6,633 nt of DNA from Lautropia sp. (lineage in GTDB: Bacteria; Pseudomonadota; Gammaproteobacteria; Burkholderiales; Burkholderiaceae_E), in NCBI GenBank assembly GCA_013813615.1, contig JACCRJ010000034.1, positions 1-6,633 of the forward strand, written 5' to 3'. The position numbers and the translations under genes were made by a program. The notes below the pieces were generated by a model. It did no database searches. It was not told the origin of the DNA and saw nothing but the letters and a program-made list of their open reading frames with translations. The stretch's first letter is position 1. Each line of letters starts with the position of its first letter. Of the stretch, positions 6,605 through 6,633 are shown piece after piece.

Positions 6605-6633
6605 GGTTCCATTTCCGTTTTTCAACTCCGCTG

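Noticed and set aside
1..6633. CRISPR arrays, tRNA or rRNA genes, insertion sequences, phage or toxin-antitoxin genes
   Set aside because: I saw no regularly spaced repeats, no cloverleaf or rRNA-like sequence, no transposase-like protein and no paired small genes; the window is almost fully taken up by five conserved genes.

Overview
This is a high-GC window with the look of a soil- or water-type Pseudomonadota chromosome, probably beta- or gammaproteobacterial. The main reason is the LigD domain order (phosphoesterase, then ligase, then polymerase), which is the Pseudomonas-type order rather than the mycobacterial one. The species cannot be named from sequence alone. There are five clear genes, all apparently intact, one doubtful gene tail at the left edge, and no RNA gene, CRISPR array, insertion sequence or phage gene that I can see.

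The left part (about 1-1243) carries a plus-strand gene for an exported cyclase-family (kynurenine formamidase/isatin hydrolase-like) metal-dependent hydrolase. It has a good ribosome binding site and a signal peptide. Upstream of it are 157 bases with short palindromes and possibly the last 25 codons of another plus-strand gene.

The remainder (1278-6604) is a minus-strand block that reads, in the order of transcription, yceI-like, ligD, ku, and a MerR-type helix-turn-helix/TPR gene. The yceI-like gene and ligD are 4 bases apart (or 52, if ligD starts at its second Met). The ligD-ku gap is 95 bases. The ku stop overlaps the start of the MerR/TPR gene in a GTGA, so those two are probably translationally coupled. 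The block converges on the cyclase gene, with a 34-base gap that contains a perfect 14-base palindrome.

The core is a complete two-component bacterial non-homologous end-joining (NHEJ) system. The Ku homodimer binds double-strand ends and recruits LigD, whose polymerase, 3'-phosphoesterase and ligase activities process and seal them. All the catalytic residues I can place in LigD are present. The most interesting part is what sits around this core: a four-TPR protein with a MerR-like DNA-binding head fused in translation to ku, and a periplasmic lipocalin-like YceI gene just ahead of ligD. Neither is a textbook NHEJ component; the first is the best candidate for an undescribed accessory or regulator.
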